From NCBI GenBank assembly GCA_041071465.1, contig CP163498.1:5350001-5414000 (forward strand): a stretch of DNA of 64,000 nucleotides, in the 5' to 3' direction. The DNA is from Pseudomonas putida. Lineage in GTDB: Bacteria; Pseudomonadota; Gammaproteobacteria; Pseudomonadales; Pseudomonadaceae. This document shows positions 62,669 to 64,000 of this stretch, piece by piece. The translations under genes and the position numbers were made by a program. How positions within the stretch are numbered: the first letter of the stretch is position 1; every line of letters begins with the position of its first letter. The notes beneath the pieces were generated by a model. That model did not search any database and was not told where the DNA came from. It saw nothing but the letters and a program-made list of their open reading frames with translations.

Positions 62669-64000
62669 CTAGACTTCCGTCTGGCGGATACGTTTCTTGT
62701 CGATCTTGCCGACACTGGTCCGGGGGATCTCGTCCACACAACGCAACTGCCGTGGTATCGCCCACTTGTTCAAGTGCCCGCTGTCGACAAACGGCTGCAG
62801 GTGCCTGGCCAATGACGGCTGGTCCAGTTGCACACCCTCACAGCAGACCACCAGGGCCAAGGGTTGTTCCCCCCACTGTGGATCAGGAACACCGACGACA
62901 GCCACCGAGGCGACAAACGGGTGCTGGCTGATCAGGTTTTCCAGCGCTACCGAGCTGACCCACTCGCCACCGGTCTTGATCACGTCCTTGATCCGGTCGC
63001 GGATACGCACCACGCCCGCCGCATCGATACAAGCCAGGTCACCGGTGTGCATCCAGCCCCCCAACCACAGTGCTGCGCCTTGCTCCGGTTCGTGCAGGTA
63101 GCCTTGGGTCAGCCAAGGCGCGCGCACCACGACTTCACCCAGGCTTTCACCGTCGTGCGGCACCTCCCGGCCCTCGCTGTCGACGATACGCAGGTCCACC
63201 ATGGCAATCGGCACACCGGCATCGATGCGCAGCGGCAATTGTTGCGCGATGGGCTTTGCCAGCAGCTCGGCACTCAGGTAGGTGATGCTGAGCAGCGGGC
63301 AGCTTTCCGACATGCCGTAACCACAGTGCACGCTGATGCCGCGCTCGCTGGCGCGCTGGGCCAGGCCCAGGGTCAGCGCGCTGCCGCCCAGCAGCATTTT
63401 CCAGCCGGCAAGGTCGGTGCGGCGCCCTTGCTCGCTGTCGAGCATCATCTGCAGCACCGTTGGCACGCAATGGGAGAAGGTCACCCCCTCCTCATGGAAC
63501 AGGCGCACCAGGCGGTTGGGCTCGTAGCGCCCCGGGTAGACCTGCTTGATGCCAAGTGCCGTCGCCACGTAAGGCACGCCCCAGGCATGCACATGGAACA
63601 TGGGCGTGATCGGCATGTACACATCGCCGGTGCGCAGCAGCGGTACCTCACCGCACGCGGCCAAAGTGCCCTGCTCGACCAGGGTATGCAGCACCAGTTG
63701 CCGGTGACTGAAGTACACACCCTTGGGGTTGCCGGTGGTACCGCTGGTATAGAACAGCGTGGCCAGCGAGTTTTCGTCGAAGTCCGGGAATTCGAAGTAC
63801 GGTTCTGCAGCCGCCAGCATGGTTTCGTACTCGCCCAGCAGAGGCACGCCTTGCGCGGCGTGACCGCCGTCACTCAGGCGGATGAAGCCCTTCACTGTCG
63901 GCAGGTCGGCGCGCAGCTGCTGCATCAACGGCAGAAAGTCGTCGTGCACCAGCACCAGCCGGTCCTCGGCGTGGTTCATGGTGTAGCGCACCTGCTCGCT
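62669..64000 (-). CDS. Long-chain fatty-acyl-CoA ligase-like enzyme, 5' end beyond the window
   Basis: At least 443 residues, open at the right edge. AMP-binding motif LFYTSGTTGNPKGVYFSHRQL, then YGMSESCPLLS, GWMHTGDLACIDAAG and the late SVGKIDKKRIRQ with the catalytic Lys. HAWGVPY and TGEWVSS-like phrases fit fatty-acyl or 3-methylmercaptopropionyl-type CoA ligases. The substrate is not determined. Confidence 0.88.
   Translation of the reverse strand, partial: SEQVRYTMNHAEDRLVLVHDDFLPLMQQLRADLPTVKGFIRLSDGGHAAQGVPLLGEYETMLAAAEPYFEFPDFDENSLATLFYTSGTTGNPKGVYFSHRQLVLHTLVEQGTLAACGEVPLLRTGDVYMPITPMFHVHAWGVPYVATALGIKQVYPGRYEPNRLVRLFHEEGVTFSHCVPTVLQMMLDSEQGRRTDLAGWKMLLGGSALTLGLAQRASERGISVHCGYGMSESCPLLSITYLSAELLAKPIAQQLPLRIDAGVPIAMVDLRIVDSEGREVPHDGESLGEVVVRAPWLTQGYLHEPEQGAALWLGGWMHTGDLACIDAAGVVRIRDRIKDVIKTGGEWVSSVALENLISQHPFVASVAVVGVPDPQWGEQPLALVVCCEGVQLDQPSLARHLQPFVDSGHLNKWAIPRQLRCVDEIPRTSVGKIDKKRIRQTEV

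Overview
The window is GC-rich, gene-dense DNA that looks like the Pseudomonas putida group. The basis is codon and GC style, several REP-type palindromes of the P. putida kind (left-arm core GCGGGTTTACCCGCG, flank CTCCTACAGG), and a gene order (T6SS, uvrA-like, ECF sigma/FecR/TonB receptor, DAHP synthase, three-gene peptide ABC system, sigma-54 activator, GntP permease, hydroxybutyrate dehydrogenase, ecotin, acetoacetyl-CoA synthetase) that matches my memory of the K1 type VI secretion locus region of P. putida KT2440. That species match is recall, not a database search.

Layout. (1) 1-9202, minus strand: a variable T6SS effector island. Read leftward it holds a DUF6861-like/ADP-ribosyltransferase toxin with an ADP-ribosylglycohydrolase immunity gene, then vgrG, an EagR-type chaperone, a PAAR-HNH nuclease effector and a SUKH-like immunity gene, then decayed Rhs/VgrG/EagR fragments with another orphan immunity-like ORF. 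(2) 9203-10093: a gene-poor divergent spacer. (3) 10094-30796, plus strand: a complete T6SS core: unknown gene, tssB, tssC, tssE, tssF, tssG, clpV, tssJ, tssK, tssL, tssM, tagF, a second TssM-like gene fused to an OmpA domain, hcp, tssA. (4) 30911-42853: UvrA-like ATPase, an iron-type ECF sigma/anti-sigma/TonB receptor set, an AEC transporter, an MFS transporter, a PEBP protein, and a DAHP synthase preceded by two aromatic-rich leader peptides and a strong terminator hairpin. (5) 42933-53941: two small parvulins enclosing a peptide ABC system and a (R)-3-hydroxybutyrate/acetoacetate utilisation cluster with its sigma-54 activator and a clear -24/-12 promoter. (6) 54062-64000: an autotransporter, two LysE-type exporters around an AraC regulator, a phosphatase, DUF3016, nitrilase-like, Ogt, an unidentified LPS/glycosyl-type protein, and a truncated acyl-CoA ligase.

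How it works together. The T6SS core would build the contractile injector. The minus-strand island supplies the spike (VgrG, PAAR) and at least two toxic cargos: a predicted nuclease loaded through EagR, and a predicted ADP-ribosyltransferase guarded by a de-ADP-ribosylating enzyme. The remnants on the left show repeated replacement of effector tips.

A caution for every reader: seven otherwise well-preserved genes are each broken by what looks like exactly one missing base, mostly in short homopolymers (about 982-987, 2573-2579, 7278-7280, 47897-47899, 53301, 54201-54204, 55607-55611). Such a uniform pattern suggests deletion errors in the assembly more than real gene loss, so these genes are described as whole proteins with a flagged frameshift.
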